Of a DNA stretch of 7,093 nt, positions 5,737-7,093 are shown piece by piece. Below the pieces are notes generated by a model that was not told where the DNA came from, ran no database searches, and saw nothing but the letters and a program-made list of their open reading frames with translations. Location of the stretch: NCBI GenBank assembly GCA_017620345.1, contig JAFZQP010000121.1, positions 1 through 7,093 on the forward strand. The letters are read 5' to 3'. The DNA comes from Lachnospiraceae bacterium (lineage in GTDB: Bacteria > Bacillota_A > Clostridia > Lachnospirales > Lachnospiraceae). The first letter of the stretch is position 1. Every line of letters begins with the position of its first letter. The translations under genes were made by a program, and so were the position numbers.

Positions 5737-7093
5737 ATGAGCAACACGGAAGATAACGATGTAAAAGAGAATAATGATCAGCAATCAGGTGGCGGCGATT
5801 ACGAATTCATCACCGAGACTATCAAGAAACCGAAGACCAACAAAAAGAAATTTTTCAAGAAGGTTGCGACTTCGATATTCTGCGGGATAGTGTTCGGGAT
5901 ATGTGCCTGCGCGACTGTTGTGCTGTTTTTCCCGAAGATACAGAACCTGCTAGGCCCTGTTGAAGAAACGAAGCCGGTGTCACTTCCTGTTGACGAGATC
6001 ACCCAGGAGGAAGAGCCGGTGGAGCCTTTTGTGATCCCCGAGCATGATAACCCGGGCGGAGCTTCCGAGCCGGATAAAGAGGGTGATGACGAGGCTGCGG
6101 CAGCCGGCAGTGAAGAAGAGCAGCCGGATACAGATGCTGCCGAAGAGAAGACGGATGGCGAAGGAAAAGAGGTCGTCGTCAACAACATAGTTGAAACGAT
6201 AGAAAAGGAGCTTGAACTTGACGATTACAGATCGCTCCTTCGTAAGATATCGGCCATTGCGACAGCAACCCAGAAGAGTCTTGTAACTGTTGCAGGTGTC
6301 ACTTCAAACACTGACTGGTTCAATAATTCATATGAGAACAACAATGTTACAACAGGTCTGATAATCGCCGATAACGGCAAGGAACTGCTGATGGTATCAC
6401 CGTCGGACATCCTTCACAAGGCAAGGAATGTTCGCGTTACGTTCTGTGACGGAGAGACATATCCGGCAAGAGTCAAGAACTCTGATATCAATACGGATCT
6501 GTGCATAGTATCGATAGACCTGGAGCGCATCAGTGACAGGACTATGAGCCAGATAGAGATGGCGCAGTTCGGAAGTCTCGCCACATCTGCTGTGGGCGTT
6601 CCCGTTGTTGCGGTCGGCGCAGTTTATGGCGCACCCGGTTCGGTCGGTATGGGCCAGATAACATCCAACTCAACGGTCAAGGACAAGACAGACTCGAATG
6701 TGCGCATCATTTCGACGGACATATATGCAAGCAGTGCAGCGAGTGGTGTCGTCGTTAATTACAACGGACGTATCGTTGGGATAATATGTCATGAAGACAT
6801 GTCGGGAAACATGCCAAATCTCTTAAGGGCATATTCGGTATCGGATATTTCCGACAGTATAGAAAAGATATCAAACGGACAGACGCTGGCAACACTCGGC
6901 ATCATCGGAACGGATGTTACCGAGGAGGCGAACAGCAACAGAGGAGTTCCGTTCGGGGCTTATGTCAAAGAAGTAGTTACCGATTCACCTGCGATGAATG
7001 TAGGCATCCGAAACGGTGATGTTATCGTTAAGATCGGCACGATGGAGATCGGATCGTTTACCGACTACAAACAGGCGATACTTAATTACCAGC
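5737..7093 (+). CDS. Membrane-anchored HtrA/DegP-like protein with PDZ, possible pseudoprotease (3'-partial)
   Basis: 452 residues are visible before the window ends. Layout: a short polar, Lys-rich cytoplasmic N-terminus (1-42); one membrane segment (about 43-65) acting as an uncleaved anchor; an acidic, Pro/Glu-rich linker (about 69-148, 26 Asp/Glu against 4 Lys); a trypsin-like domain (about 160-375); and a PDZ domain from about 385, with DSPAMNVGIRNGDVIVKIG at 416-434, still incomplete. HtrA proteins of this plan degrade or chaperone misfolded proteins outside the membrane. The Asp motif is present (TDLCIVSID, Asp254), but the usual LTNNHVI reads LLMVSPSDIL (217-226) with no His. The GNSGGP motif reads AASGVV (334-339), with Ser336 perhaps equivalent to the nucleophile. 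A non-catalytic or altered enzyme is therefore likely, though this rests on alignment by eye. The ATG at 5737 is the only possible start: an in-frame TAA lies at 5725-5727 and no alternative start codon follows it nearby. There is no ribosome binding site. Confidence 0.9.
   Translation, partial: MSNTEDNDVKENNDQQSGGGDYEFITETIKKPKTNKKKFFKKVATSIFCGIVFGICACATVVLFFPKIQNLLGPVEETKPVSLPVDEITQEEEPVEPFVIPEHDNPGGASEPDKEGDDEAAAAGSEEEQPDTDAAEEKTDGEGKEVVVNNIVETIEKELELDDYRSLLRKISAIATATQKSLVTVAGVTSNTDWFNNSYENNNVTTGLIIADNGKELLMVSPSDILHKARNVRVTFCDGETYPARVKNSDINTDLCIVSIDLERISDRTMSQIEMAQFGSLATSAVGVPVVAVGAVYGAPGSVGMGQITSNSTVKDKTDSNVRIISTDIYASSAASGVVVNYNGRIVGIICHEDMSGNMPNLLRAYSVSDISDSIEKISNGQTLATLGIIGTDVTEEANSNRGVPFGAYVKEVVTDSPAMNVGIRNGDVIVKIGTMEIGSFTDYKQAILNYQ

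Noticed and set aside
5799..6188. Open 129-codon minus-strand frame rich in Ser and Pro
   Set aside because: It is the reverse strand of the acidic linker and membrane anchor of the HtrA-like gene; GAA/GAG-rich codons read backwards give Ser/Phe/Leu runs. The plus frame carries clear TM, trypsin-like and PDZ signals.
1..7093. Search for CRISPR repeats, IS ends, attachment sites, tRNA or riboswitch-like structures
   Set aside because: Nearly every base is inside one of five recognisable genes; the only intergenic spaces are 61 nt and 20 nt, and no repeated or structured element of these types is visible.

Overview
The window most likely comes from a Gram-positive anaerobe of the class Clostridia, probably Lachnospiraceae. 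The evidence is a full-length MutS2 with a C-terminal Smr domain, an OmpR-family regulator and HAMP-type sensor kinase pair of the Firmicutes type, a strong AAAGGAG ribosome binding site, moderate GC and heavy use of the ATA isoleucine codon. The taxonomic call is inference; no rRNA or other marker is present.

Layout: (1) 2-1150, plus strand: the C-terminal ~382 codons of a class I/II PLP-dependent aminotransferase, lacking only a short N-terminus. (2) 1145-5675, minus strand: a compact three-gene unit, read right to left as mutS2 (3309-5675), an OmpR/PhoB-type response regulator (2581-3288) and a membrane sensor histidine kinase (1145-2584). The regulator starts 20 nt after the mutS2 stop, and the kinase start overlaps the regulator stop as ATGA, so the three genes are probably cotranscribed. 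The kinase stop overlaps the aminotransferase stop by 6 nt in convergent orientation, and no convincing terminator is visible there. (3) 5676-5736: a 61-nt divergent intergenic region with two interleaved sigma70/sigmaA-like promoters. Each -10 box lies 8-9 nt before an ATG and neither gene has a Shine-Dalgarno sequence, so both mRNAs may be leaderless. (4) 5737-7093, plus strand: an N-terminally membrane-anchored HtrA/DegP-like protein with an acidic linker, trypsin-like domain and PDZ domain, cut off by the window end. Its catalytic histidine motif is not recognisable and the GNSGG serine motif is degenerate, so it may be a pseudoprotease.

The genes are of known families and about 98% of the window is coding. 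I see no mobile element, CRISPR array, RNA gene or recognisable new defence system. The points that deserve a second look are the divergent leaderless-type promoter pair, the HtrA-like protein with damaged active-site motifs, and the MutS2 Smr domain in which the usual LDLR motif reads INLI. The linkage of mutS2 (DNA recombination control and, in Bacillus subtilis, rescue of collided ribosomes) with a two-component system and a divergent envelope HtrA-like gene suggests a stress-related neighbourhood. That functional link is inference from gene order only.
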